The notes beneath the pieces were generated by a model that was given only the letters and a program-made list of their open reading frames with translations, was not told where the DNA came from and searched no databases. A stretch of 6,143 bases of DNA from Actinomycetes bacterium (GTDB taxonomy: Bacteria; Actinomycetota; Actinomycetes; Actinomycetales; Cellulomonadaceae): contig JAEZZV010000096.1 in NCBI GenBank assembly GCA_023418375.1, forward strand, positions 1 to 6,143, read 5' to 3'. Shown here piece after piece: positions 1 to 6,143 of the stretch. Numbering within the stretch: position 1 is the first letter of the stretch; every line of letters starts with the position of its first letter. Made by a program: the position numbers and the translations under genes.

Positions 1-1697
1 ACGCGCACGACGACGACCGCGACGTCGTCCTCGGGCGCGTCGCCCAGCCGCGACAGCAGCTCCTCGCCGACCCCGGCGGCGTCGGTGGCGCGCGTGCGCG
101 TGCCGACGGCCGCGAGCGCCTCCAGCCCGTCGCGCAGCGTCCGGTCCCGGCGCTCGATGAGCCCGTCGGTGTAGAGCACGAGCACGTCGCCCGGGCGCAG
201 GTGGGCCGTCGCGGACCGCCTGCCGCCCGAGCCGAACCCGATGAGCGCACCGCCGGCGCCGTCGAGCCGGGTCGCCTGCCCGCCGCCGAGCACGAGCGGC
301 GGCAGATGCCCGGCGCGGGAGTAGCGCACCGCCCAGCCGTCGGGCCGGCGCTCGAGGGTCGCCAGGACGAGGCTCGCCGAGCGCGGGATCCGCATGCCCG
401 GGACGAGCCCGTCCACGCGGTCGAGGACGACGGCCGGGTCGGCGCTGTCGTAGACGTACGAGCGCACGACGGAGCGGAGCTGCCCCATGGCCGCGGCCGC
501 CTCGACGTCGTGCCCGACGACGTCGCCGATCACCACCGTGACGAGGTCCGGTGAGACCTGGAGCACGTCGTACCAGTCGCCACCCACCTGGGCGTGCCCG
601 GAGCTGGGCGCGTAGTAGGTCCACACGTCCAGGTCGCGGATGTCGGCCTGCTCCGGGAGCATCGCCCGCTGGAGCGTCTCGGCCAGGCGGTGCTCGCGCG
701 CGTACAGGCGCACGTTCTCCACCGCCATGCCGACCCGGCGGACGACGAGGTACAGCACGGTGCGCGCGTGCTCGTCCAGCCCGGCGAGCCCGGCCCCCTG
801 GCGCGGCACGGTGACGAGCACCCCGAGCGTGCGCCGTCGGCCCTGCACCGCGTGCACGACGACGCTGCGGGGCCCGGTGTCGCACGGCGGCACCATCGGG
901 CCGAGCCGGCGCGCGAGGGCCCGGGTCGCCGGTCCGATGCCTTCGGCGCCGGTGTCCAGGTCGAGCTCGAGGGGGCCGTCGACGGCGCCGTCGAGCAGGT
1001 CCTGCACGGGGTCGTGACCCGCGCCGGCGTGCGCGGCGTCGCCGTCCGCCGCGTGCCGCCGCGGACCCACCGAGGTGTGGTGCTGCACCGCGTCGATCGC
1101 GTCGACCGCGCGCAGCCCGCCGTCGTCGAGGAAGAACGTCGCCCAGGCGACGACGTCGGGCTGCAGCAGCGCGGCGATCCCGCGCAGCACGTACGGGTGG
1201 TCGAGGTCGGACAGCAGGTCGGAGACCTGCGACACCAGCGCGAGGCCGGCCCGCGCGCGGCGCTCGGTCTCGATCGACTCCTGCTGCGCCGCCGCGTGCC
1301 GCACCTGCTCCGTGACGTCCACCTGCACGCCCACCCAGTGCGTGACGGTGCCGTCGGCGTCCCGCACCGGCGACACCGAGACCTGGTTCCAGAAGGGGGA
1401 GCCGTCCTTGCGGTAGTTGAGGACGGTGACCGTGGCGGCGCGGCCCGCCCGCACGGCCTCGCCGATGCGGCGGGCGTCGACCAGGTCCGTCCCGGGCCCG
1501 TGCAGGAGCGCCGGGCCCCGCCCGACGACCTCCTCGAGCCGGTAGCCGGTGGTGCGCGTGAAGGCGTCGTTCACCCAGACGATGGGCGCCCCAGGTGCCA
1601 CCTCGGTGATGACGAAGGAGACGTCGGTGGACTGCAGCGCGCGGTCGCGGACCTCGGCGAGGGGGTGCGCGAGGTGATCGGGGTCCCGATTGACCAC
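1..1697 (-). CDS. PAS(LOV-like)-GAF-like-SpoIIE PP2C serine phosphatase, 3' end cut by window edge
   Basis: Reading 1697 down to 1 gives about 565 uninterrupted codons with no stop. It is a cytoplasmic sensor phosphatase with no membrane segment, expected to dephosphorylate a STAS anti-sigma antagonist. Residues about 20-131 are a PAS domain of LOV type: FVITE at 28, TGY at 50, NYRKDG at 94 and FWN at 102. Residues about 150-330 are GAF-like, but weakly so. A linker helix leads to MLPE (346-349) and the SpoIIE/PP2C domain: GGDWYD with D374 and D377, IGDVVGHD with D392, AGH ending at H464, YTDG with D511 and EDD with D557/D558. These are the metal-binding acidic residues of active PP2C enzymes, so I expect an active phosphatase. 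The domain's usual last strand ends at the window edge, so only a few residues are missing. The third of three GTGs is chosen as start because GGAGG lies 5 bases upstream. The photoactive LOV cysteine is replaced by P62. Divergent from the STAS gene. Confidence 0.9.
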   Translation of the reverse strand, partial: MVNRDPDHLAHPLAEVRDRALQSTDVSFVITEVAPGAPIVWVNDAFTRTTGYRLEEVVGRGPALLHGPGTDLVDARRIGEAVRAGRAATVTVLNYRKDGSPFWNQVSVSPVRDADGTVTHWVGVQVDVTEQVRHAAAQQESIETERRARAGLALVSQVSDLLSDLDHPYVLRGIAALLQPDVVAWATFFLDDGGLRAVDAIDAVQHHTSVGPRRHAADGDAAHAGAGHDPVQDLLDGAVDGPLELDLDTGAEGIGPATRALARRLGPMVPPCDTGPRSVVVHAVQGRRRTLGVLVTVPRQGAGLAGLDEHARTVLYLVVRRVGMAVENVRLYAREHRLAETLQRAMLPEQADIRDLDVWTYYAPSSGHAQVGGDWYDVLQVSPDLVTVVIGDVVGHDVEAAAAMGQLRSVVRSYVYDSADPAVVLDRVDGLVPGMRIPRSASLVLATLERRPDGWAVRYSRAGHLPPLVLGGGQATRLDGAGGALIGFGSGGRRSATAHLRPGDVLVLYTDGLIERRDRTLRDGLEALAAVGTRTRATDAAGVGEELLSRLGDAPEDDVAVVVVR

Positions 1698-1802
1698 CAC
1701 CACCTCCGATCGTCTAGCGTTCGATCAGACGCCTCACGGGCGGTCGCCCCGTCCTCCGCGACGACGGCGGAGACGTGACCCGGCAGATCGAGGGGGAGCG
1801 AC
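1698..1802. promoter_or_regulatory. Divergent intergenic region between SpoIIE phosphatase and STAS genes
   Basis: This 105-bp gap must hold the start signals of both genes. The best plus-strand promoter candidate is TTGACC (1690-1695) with a 17-bp spacer to TCTAGC (1713-1718). It is weak and overlaps the first codons of the phosphatase gene. A short inverted repeat CGTCT (1711-1715) / AGACG (1727-1731) surrounds that region. A stem GTC(C)TCCGC (1751-1759) / GCGGAGAC (1767-1774), with one bulged C, would form in the STAS leader. The STAS ribosome binding site GGGGGAG is at 1792-1798. I see no convincing sigma-B-like hexamers. Confidence 0.25.
1703..1707 (-). promoter_or_regulatory. Ribosome binding site of the SpoIIE phosphatase gene
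   Basis: On the minus strand GGAGG is followed by three GTG triplets in frame. Only the third (1697-1695) has a normal 5-base spacing; the first overlaps the GGAGG itself. This fixes the likely start at 1697. Confidence 0.6.
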
Positions 1803-2330
1803 GTGCGAGAAGGTAACAAACCGACACCCGGTGACGACATCTCGTCGACGGACGCCTCACCTGCCGGAGCTCCGTCGTCCGGGCAGGCTGTCACACCCGA
1901 CGACGCGGCGCCCGTCGAGATGCTCGACTCGCTCGGCGTGGCCGACACCCTCGCCGAGCCCGCCTCGGTCCACGTCATCGTCATGGACGACCGGACGCGG
2001 ATCGTCGTCTCCGGCGAGATCGACGCGGACCTGTCCGCCGACCTCCAGGAGGCCACGGCCGACGCCGAGGCCACGGGCCTGCCGATCGAGGTCGACGCGC
2101 AGCACGTGACGTTCATGGACTCGTCGGGGATCGCGTTCCTCGCACGGCTGGCGTCGCGCAGCGCCGAGAAGGTCCGCGTGCTGCACGCCCCGGAGACGGT
2201 CCGCTTCCTGCTCGAGGTCACCCGGATCGGCGAGCTGCTCGAGCTCGTCGACGAGCCGGGCGAGGTGCCGGCGATCCACCACGGTCTGCCGACGATCCCC
2301 CGGCCCACCCCGCCCGACGTCGTCGCCTGA
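1803..2330 (+). CDS. STAS-domain anti-sigma factor antagonist (anti-anti-sigma factor)
   Basis: A 175-residue protein starting at GTG 1803, with GGGGGAG four bases upstream. Residues 1-54 are a Ser/Asp/Pro/Ala-rich, probably disordered tail. Residues about 55-150 form the STAS domain, with the strand around VSGEID (69-74) and the loop FMDSSGIAFL (104-113). By alignment to B. subtilis SpoIIAA, where Ser58 in MDSSG is phosphorylated, the switch residue here is S107. The role expected from the family: unphosphorylated protein binds an anti-sigma kinase and frees a sigma factor; phosphorylation by the kinase stops this, and a PP2C phosphatase such as the divergent SpoIIE gene restores it. The tail of about 25 residues after the domain is Pro-rich. 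No HATPase kinase is present nearby, so the partner must be encoded elsewhere. The domain call is firm; the pairing with the phosphatase is inferred from position. Confidence 0.9.
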   Translation: MREGNKPTPGDDISSTDASPAGAPSSGQAVTPDDAAPVEMLDSLGVADTLAEPASVHVIVMDDRTRIVVSGEIDADLSADLQEATADAEATGLPIEVDAQHVTFMDSSGIAFLARLASRSAEKVRVLHAPETVRFLLEVTRIGELLELVDEPGEVPAIHHGLPTIPRPTPPDVVA

Positions 2331-2350
2331 CGCCCGGGCCCGCAGACGCG

Positions 2351-2386
2351 GACGGCGCCCGCCACCGAGAGGTGACGGGCGCCGTC
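2351..2386. terminator. Bidirectional hairpin terminator between STAS gene and fbaA
   Basis: Arms GACGGCGCCCG (2351-2361) and CGGGCGCCGTC (2376-2386) are perfectly complementary over 11 bp. Past one C/A mismatch the stem continues as CACC (2363-2366) and GGTG (2371-2374), closed by a GAGA tetraloop. It lies 20 bases after the STAS stop and 26 bases after the fbaA stop, so it can serve both convergent genes. No long T-run follows on either side, as is common in high-GC actinobacteria. Confidence 0.8.
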
Positions 2387-2412
2387 GTCGTTCGTGCGGC
2401 GGTGCCTGCTCG

Positions 2413-3432
<1,020 letters not shown>

Positions 3433-3447
3433 GAAGACTCCCTGATG

Positions 3448-3481
3448 TTCGTGGGTGGGTTCGCGTTCATCGTCCCACGAA
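3448..3481 (-). promoter_or_regulatory. Inverted repeat in the fbaA leader
   Basis: TTCGTGGG (3448-3455) and CCCACGAA (3474-3481) form a perfect 8-bp inverted repeat with an 18-base centre. It ends 5 bases upstream of the fbaA ribosome binding site. It could be an operator for a dimeric repressor or an RNA stem-loop in the leader. I do not recognise the motif, and no clear -10/-35 pair is visible around it. Confidence 0.4.
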
Positions 3482-3493
3482 ACGCCCCCTCCG

Positions 3494-3535
3494 ACGGCGG
3501 GACCTCTCGCCCCGGCGGGCGTTCGGTTCCGCCGT
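3494..3535 (-). terminator. Two-tier hairpin after the MBL hydrolase gene
   Basis: On the minus strand, ACGGCGGAACC (from 3535) pairs with GGTCCCGCCGT (to 3494) with a single A/C mismatch. Inside it, CGCCC and GGGCG (3517-3521 with 3508-3512) form a second stem. It begins 11 bases after the MBL stop, which fits a terminator, but no U-tract follows. It may instead reduce read-through into fbaA or stabilise RNA ends. Confidence 0.45.
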
Positions 3536-3546
3536 GAGCTCGGCCG

Positions 3547-4236
3547 TCAGCTCCGCCGGTCCGAGGCCGCGAACGTCGTGGCGGGCCGGCCCGCCAGGTC
3601 GCGCACCTCGATGCCTGCGGGCAGCAGGTTCCCCAGTGTCGTGAGGAACAGGTTCCGCCCGACCGGCCCGAGCTGGACGTCGTGGACCGGCACGACGACC
3701 GGGGCCGCGACCGCACGGGCGAACTCCACGGTCTCCTTCAGGGCGCACCACGGTGCGGCGAGCGGGAGGGCGAGGACGTCGACCCGCCCGCGGACCTCGG
3801 GGGTCAGCTCGTAGCTGTCGCCCGGGTGCAGGAGCGTCGGCTCGCCCTCGGCCGAGAGCACGACACCGACGTTGCCGATCCGCGGGATGTCGTCGTGGAT
3901 GACGGCGTGCCGACCGCCGACCGCGCGCAGCGTCAGCGCGCCCACGCTCGTCGTCTCCCCGGGGTGGAGCGCGGCGACGTCCGCCTGGATCTCGATGTTC
4001 CCGGCGAGGTCGGTCGCGACGGAGGGCTCGGCGACGACCCGCGCCCCCGGGTTCGCCGCGAGGAGCGCGGGCAGGCGCTCCGGGTCGAGGTGGTCGATGT
4101 GCCCGTGGGTGACCAGGACGGCGTCGAGGTCGCCGAGCGCCTCGAACCCGGGCGACAGCGCGCCGGGGTCGACGAGCACGCGGGCGCCGGCGGCCTCGAC
4201 CAGCAGGCAGGACTGTCCGAAGTGGGTGAGCTGCAC
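3547..4236 (-). CDS. UlaG-like metallo-beta-lactamase-fold metal-dependent hydrolase
   Basis: A 229-residue cytosolic protein of the MBL fold. The metal site motif HGHIDH is at 44-49 (H44, H46, D48, H49), preceded by the strand LDAVLVT. Further likely ligands are H110/H114 in GRHAVIH, D140 in HPGDS and H185 in PVHD. The opening (VQLTHFGQSCLLVE) and the HPGDS block resemble the UlaG / YtkL-like branch of predicted Zn-dependent hydrolases, whose substrates are mostly unknown. No lactonase role can be claimed here. A longer reading from GTG 4257 is possible. I chose GTG 4236 because GAGGG (4244-4248) sits 7 bases upstream and family members begin at this strand. It is divergent from the PadR gene, sharing its 85-bp control region, and precedes fbaA on the same strand. 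Confidence 0.85.
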   Translation of the reverse strand: MQLTHFGQSCLLVEAAGARVLVDPGALSPGFEALGDLDAVLVTHGHIDHLDPERLPALLAANPGARVVAEPSVATDLAGNIEIQADVAALHPGETTSVGALTLRAVGGRHAVIHDDIPRIGNVGVVLSAEGEPTLLHPGDSYELTPEVRGRVDVLALPLAAPWCALKETVEFARAVAAPVVVPVHDVQLGPVGRNLFLTTLGNLLPAGIEVRDLAGRPATTFAASDRRS

Positions 4237-4278
4237 GGGCCCACCCTCACACGTCACGCCCGCGGTCGGCGATCCACG

Positions 4279-4319
4279 CCACTAGATAGACAGACCGACT
4301 AGTGGGCGTTACTGTCTAG
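4279..4319. promoter_or_regulatory. Overlapping palindromes, likely PadR operator in divergent promoter region
   Basis: Two perfect 7-bp inverted repeats overlap here: CCACTAG (4279-4285) / CTAGTGG (4299-4305) and TAGACAG (4287-4293) / CTGTCTA (4312-4318). A third palindrome, ACTAGT, is at 4298-4303. The rare tetramer CTAG occurs at 4282, 4299 and 4316, exactly 17 bp apart. PadR proteins often bind palindromes in their own promoters, so this is a natural operator candidate for the adjacent PadR gene and perhaps the MBL gene. The protein assignment is inferred. Confidence 0.55.
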
Positions 4320-4321
4320 CC
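4287..4321 (+). promoter_or_regulatory. Promoter of the PadR operon, predicted leaderless
   Basis: TAGACA (4287-4292; five of six match TTGACA), a 17-bp spacer, then TACTGT (4310-4315; matches the actinobacterial TANNNT pattern). Start of transcription 7 bases after the -10 falls on A4322, the first base of the PadR ATG. No Shine-Dalgarno is visible upstream of that ATG, which agrees with a leaderless mRNA, common in actinobacteria. Both promoter elements overlap the palindrome half-sites. Confidence 0.55.
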
Positions 4322-4720
4322 ATGCCGTCTGCCCCGCCCGACCCCGACGCCCCGGGCGTCGACCACCGCGCCTGGCCCGGCGACTGGCTGCGCGGGGTGC
4401 TCGGCGTGTGCGTGCTGCACGCGCTCGCCGACGGGCCGACCTACGGGTACGCGCTCGCCGTCCGGCTCGGCGAGGGCGGGCTCGGCACGATCAAGGGCGG
4501 CACCCTCTACCCGCTGCTCGCCCGGTTCGAGCAGGCGGGCCTGGTCGACGTCGAGTGGCGCGCGGGCGAGGGCGGCCCGGGCCGCAAGTACTACCGGCTC
4601 ACCGACGCCGGCCGCGCCGAGCTCGCCGTGAGCAGCGACCAGTGGCGCGCCTTCGCCGTCACCACCAGCACGTTCCTGACCACGACGGCGCTCGCGCCGC
4701 GCACGGAGGAGACCCGATGA
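4322..4720 (+). CDS. PadR family transcriptional regulator (short form)
   Basis: A 132-residue winged-helix regulator. After about 20 Pro/Asp-rich residues, the DNA-binding core runs from WLRGVLGV (22-29) through GPTYGYAL (38-45), the recognition helix region GTLYPLLARFEQAGLV (60-75) and the wing GPGRKYYRLTDAG (85-97). All are classic PadR signatures. The remaining C-terminal helix (about 98-120) is short, as in the dimerising PadR-s2 group. Such proteins usually repress their own operon and are released by a small ligand or another signal. Start ATG 4322 lacks a Shine-Dalgarno, and a promoter is placed so that the mRNA would start there. The stop overlaps the next gene as ATGA (4717-4720), so the two are translationally coupled. 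The likely targets are its own promoter and the divergent MBL gene. Confidence 0.93.
   Translation: MPSAPPDPDAPGVDHRAWPGDWLRGVLGVCVLHALADGPTYGYALAVRLGEGGLGTIKGGTLYPLLARFEQAGLVDVEWRAGEGGPGRKYYRLTDAGRAELAVSSDQWRAFAVTTSTFLTTTALAPRTEETR
4705..4711 (+). promoter_or_regulatory. Ribosome binding site of the PadR-linked membrane gene
   Basis: GGAGGAG lies inside the end of the PadR gene, with 5-6 bases to ATG 4717. It settles the start at the ATGA overlap rather than at any upstream codon in that frame. Confidence 0.8.
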
Positions 4721-5481
4721 CCACCGACCGCCCCGCCGCAGCGCGCCGCCTCGACCGGTTCGAGGTGGAGCGCGCGCTGGCCCCGCACATGGAGCCGGAG
4801 TGGGCCGAGGCGGCGATCCTCGAGCTGCGCCTGCTGGGCGTCACCGGCGACCGCATCGGTGCCGCGCTCGCCGAGGTGGACGCGCACTGCGTCGACAGCG
4901 GCGACCCCGCGTCGGAGGCGTTCGGCGACCCGGTCGCCTACGTGCGCAGCCTCGCCCTGCCCGCCGCGGACAGCTCCCGCGGCGGCCTCGTGCTGGCGGT
5001 CCTGCCTCCGCTGCTCCAGGTCGTCGGGATGCTCGTCGCGCTCGCGGCCGTCACCGCCCTGCGTCGCGGCACGCCGCTGGAGATCACGACGGGCGTCGCG
5101 GCCATGGTGGCGATCCTGCTGGCCTGCACCACGGCCGTCGCACTGTGGGACACCGCGGCACTGCGCCTCCTCATCCACCACCCGCTCGTCGCCGGGGTGG
5201 TGCTCGCCGTCGCCGTCGGGGCGATGGTGACCGCGGTGCTGGTGGGCACCGGCACCCTGGTCGCGCTTCCCGCGGCGCCCGGGCTGGCCGCCGGCGCCGG
5301 TGTGCTCGCAGCAGCGACCGCGTGGAGCCTGCGTCGACGCGACGCCGACGAGTCACCCCTCGCCCTGCCGACCGGCCCGACGCCCGAGTGGCGCGGCGCA
5401 CGCCTGACCAGGGCGCTCACCATCTGGCAGGTCCCGGCGACGGCGGTGCTGCTCGGCGTCGCGACGTGGTTCCTCGCCTGA
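4717..5481 (+). CDS. PadR-associated membrane protein with HAAS-like N-terminal domain
   Basis: A 254-residue protein. Residues about 12-80 are a charged helical domain. It ends in a block with AHCVDSGDPASEAFGDPVAY (56-75), resembling the HAAS/DUF1700-type domains found beside PadR regulators, where a conserved FGDP or LGDP follows a helix. Then come five hydrophobic segments, about 91-115, 123-145, 157-179, 181-204 and 232-253, the last ending at the C-terminus. A short Arg/Asp-rich loop (205-231) separates the last two. No signal peptide, ATPase or catalytic motif is visible. In related gene pairs the HAAS domain is thought to connect a membrane protein to the PadR regulator; whether this one senses, transports or only sequesters PadR is unknown. 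It is translated with PadR through the ATGA overlap. Reading in this frame could extend further upstream, but that would overlap the PadR core and lacks a ribosome site. Confidence 0.85.
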   Translation: MTTDRPAAARRLDRFEVERALAPHMEPEWAEAAILELRLLGVTGDRIGAALAEVDAHCVDSGDPASEAFGDPVAYVRSLALPAADSSRGGLVLAVLPPLLQVVGMLVALAAVTALRRGTPLEITTGVAAMVAILLACTTAVALWDTAALRLLIHHPLVAGVVLAVAVGAMVTAVLVGTGTLVALPAAPGLAAGAGVLAAATAWSLRRRDADESPLALPTGPTPEWRGARLTRALTIWQVPATAVLLGVATWFLA

Positions 5482-5523
5482 GCGGGAGCAGCCCGGGCAC
5501 CGCCGGCGCCGCGGCGCTCAGGC
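5476..5523. terminator. Inverted repeat spanning the stops of two convergent genes
   Basis: GCCTGAGCG (5476-5484) and CGCTCAGGC (5515-5523) are perfectly complementary over 9 bp. The 30-base GC-rich centre includes GCCCGGGC (5491-5498) and can fold further. The TGA stops of the membrane protein (5479-5481) and of the methyltransferase (complement of 5518-5520) occupy equivalent places in the two arms. A role as shared terminator is likely, but no T-run follows. Confidence 0.5.
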
Positions 5524-6143
5524 CCAGCGCACCACCCAGGTGTGCATCGCGATGGCTGCAGCCGCGCCGGCGTTGATCGAGCGCGTCGACCCGAACTGCC
5601 GGATGTGCAGGACGGCGTCGCACGCCTTCTGCGCCGGCACCGACAGCCCGGTGCCCTCCTGGCCGAAGAGCAGCACGCACGCCCGCGGCAGCGGGTAGCC
5701 CTCGAGCGGCACCGAGCCGGGCACGTTGTCCACACCGACCAGCGGCAACCCCGCCCCGCGCGCCCACGCGACCAGCGCGTCGACGTCGGGGTGGTGGCGC
5801 AGGTGCTGGTAGCGGTCGGTGACCATCGCGCCCCGCCGGTTCCACCGCCGCCGGCCCACGACGTGCACCTCCGCGGCCAGGAACGCGTTCGCGGTCCGCA
5901 CCACCGACCCGATGTTCAGGTCGTGCGCCCAGTTCTCGATCGCGACGTGAAAGGGGTGCCGCCGCGCGTCGAGGTCCGCGACGATCGCCTCCATCGTCCA
6001 GTACCGGTACGCGTCGACGACGTTGCGCCGGTCGCCGTGCGCCAGCAGCCCGGCGTCGTAGCGCGGGTCGAGCGGCGCGTCCGACCCGGGCCCGACGCGC
6101 GGCCAGGCCGCCTCGCCGCCCGGCCACGGCCCGACGCCCACCG
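5518..6143 (-). CDS. SpoU/TrmH (SPOUT) family RNA 2'-O-methyltransferase, start uncertain at window edge
   Basis: Reading leftward from 6141 gives 207 residues to the stop at 5518-5520. The frame remains open to 6143, so the true start may lie beyond the window; GTG 6141 is the first possible start inside. It belongs to the SAM-dependent SPOUT knot enzymes that methylate ribose 2'-OH in tRNA or rRNA. Motif 1 is NIGSVVRTANAF (76-87) with N76 and R82. Motif 2 is LLFGQEGTGLS (157-167) with E162. Motif 3 is STRSINAGAAAAIAMH (185-200) with the conserved S-I-N. The N-terminal 65 residues (including HGDRRNVVDAYRYW, 35-48) are not part of the knot and look like the extension seen in actinobacterial members. 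The RNA target cannot be told from sequence. It converges on the PadR operon with a 36-bp gap. Confidence 0.9.
   Translation of the reverse strand, partial: VGVGPWPGGEAAWPRVGPGSDAPLDPRYDAGLLAHGDRRNVVDAYRYWTMEAIVADLDARRHPFHVAIENWAHDLNIGSVVRTANAFLAAEVHVVGRRRWNRRGAMVTDRYQHLRHHPDVDALVAWARGAGLPLVGVDNVPGSVPLEGYPLPRACVLLFGQEGTGLSVPAQKACDAVLHIRQFGSTRSINAGAAAAIAMHTWVVRWA

Noticed and set aside
1305..1640. Calling the PAS domain a photoactive LOV domain
   Set aside because: The cysteine needed for the flavin adduct is proline (P62), so classical LOV photochemistry is not possible.
1712..1718. GTCTAGC in the phosphatase/STAS gap shared with 4314-4320 in the PadR promoter
   Set aside because: A 7-base match without the surrounding palindromes or CTAG spacing; it could be chance, so no shared PadR regulation is claimed.
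594..1778. Plus-strand open frame of 394 codons, and several shorter ones between 201 and 1416
   Set aside because: They lie opposite the phosphatase gene, whose minus-strand frame encodes clear PAS and PP2C motifs. Their translations are Arg/Val/His/Asp-rich with no domain, as expected of the antisense frame in high-GC DNA.
4237..4257. Seven-residue longer start (GTG 4257) for the MBL hydrolase
   Set aside because: The GTG at 4236 has GAGGG at 7 bases and matches the usual family N-terminus; the longer form has no Shine-Dalgarno at a normal distance. Not excluded completely.
3682..4302. Plus-strand open frame opposite the MBL hydrolase
   Set aside because: Composition typical of an antisense frame; it would run through the operator region and has no recognisable motif.
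4408..4716. N-terminal extension of the membrane protein frame back to 4408
   Set aside because: It would overlap almost the whole PadR gene in another frame and is Arg-rich without motif. GGAGGAG and the ATGA overlap support ATG 4717.

Overview
The window is very GC-rich (roughly 70% or more by eye), with dense genes, GTG starts and strong third-position G/C. This points to a high-GC Actinomycetota. The class II aldolase, the short PadR regulator and the SpoU-type methyltransferase look like those of Micrococcales, and a Cellulomonas-like organism is my best guess. That guess comes from protein resemblance alone.

Layout from left to right. (1) Positions 1-1697, minus strand: a PAS/LOV-like, GAF-like, SpoIIE-type PP2C phosphatase that runs off the left edge but is almost complete. 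(2) Positions 1803-2330, plus strand: a divergently transcribed STAS-domain anti-sigma-factor antagonist. Together these are the phosphatase and antagonist halves of a partner-switching module; no anti-sigma kinase or sigma factor is in the window. (3) A strong two-way hairpin terminator at 2351-2386 separates the STAS gene from the convergent fbaA. (4) Positions 2413-3432, minus strand: class II fructose-1,6-bisphosphate aldolase. Its 114-bp upstream gap holds two clear inverted repeats. (5) Positions 3547-4236, minus strand: a UlaG-like metallo-beta-lactamase-fold hydrolase upstream of fbaA on the same strand. (6) A compact divergent control region (4237-4321) carries overlapping palindromes, three CTAG tetramers exactly 17 bp apart, and a promoter that would put the transcript start on the A of the next ATG. 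(7) Positions 4322-4720 and 4717-5481, plus strand: a PadR regulator overlapping by ATGA with a five-helix membrane protein that has a HAAS-like N-terminal domain. (8) Positions 5518-6143, minus strand: a SpoU/TrmH-family RNA methyltransferase that reaches the right edge.

The most unusual points are two. The sensor domain of the SpoIIE phosphatase follows the LOV photoreceptor pattern closely but has proline where the photoactive cysteine should be. The PadR/MBL intergenic region looks like a leaderless, autoregulated divergent promoter. Both are inferences from motifs. I see no mobile element, CRISPR array, tRNA or rRNA. Every base belongs to a gene or to an intergenic gap of about 115 bases or less.
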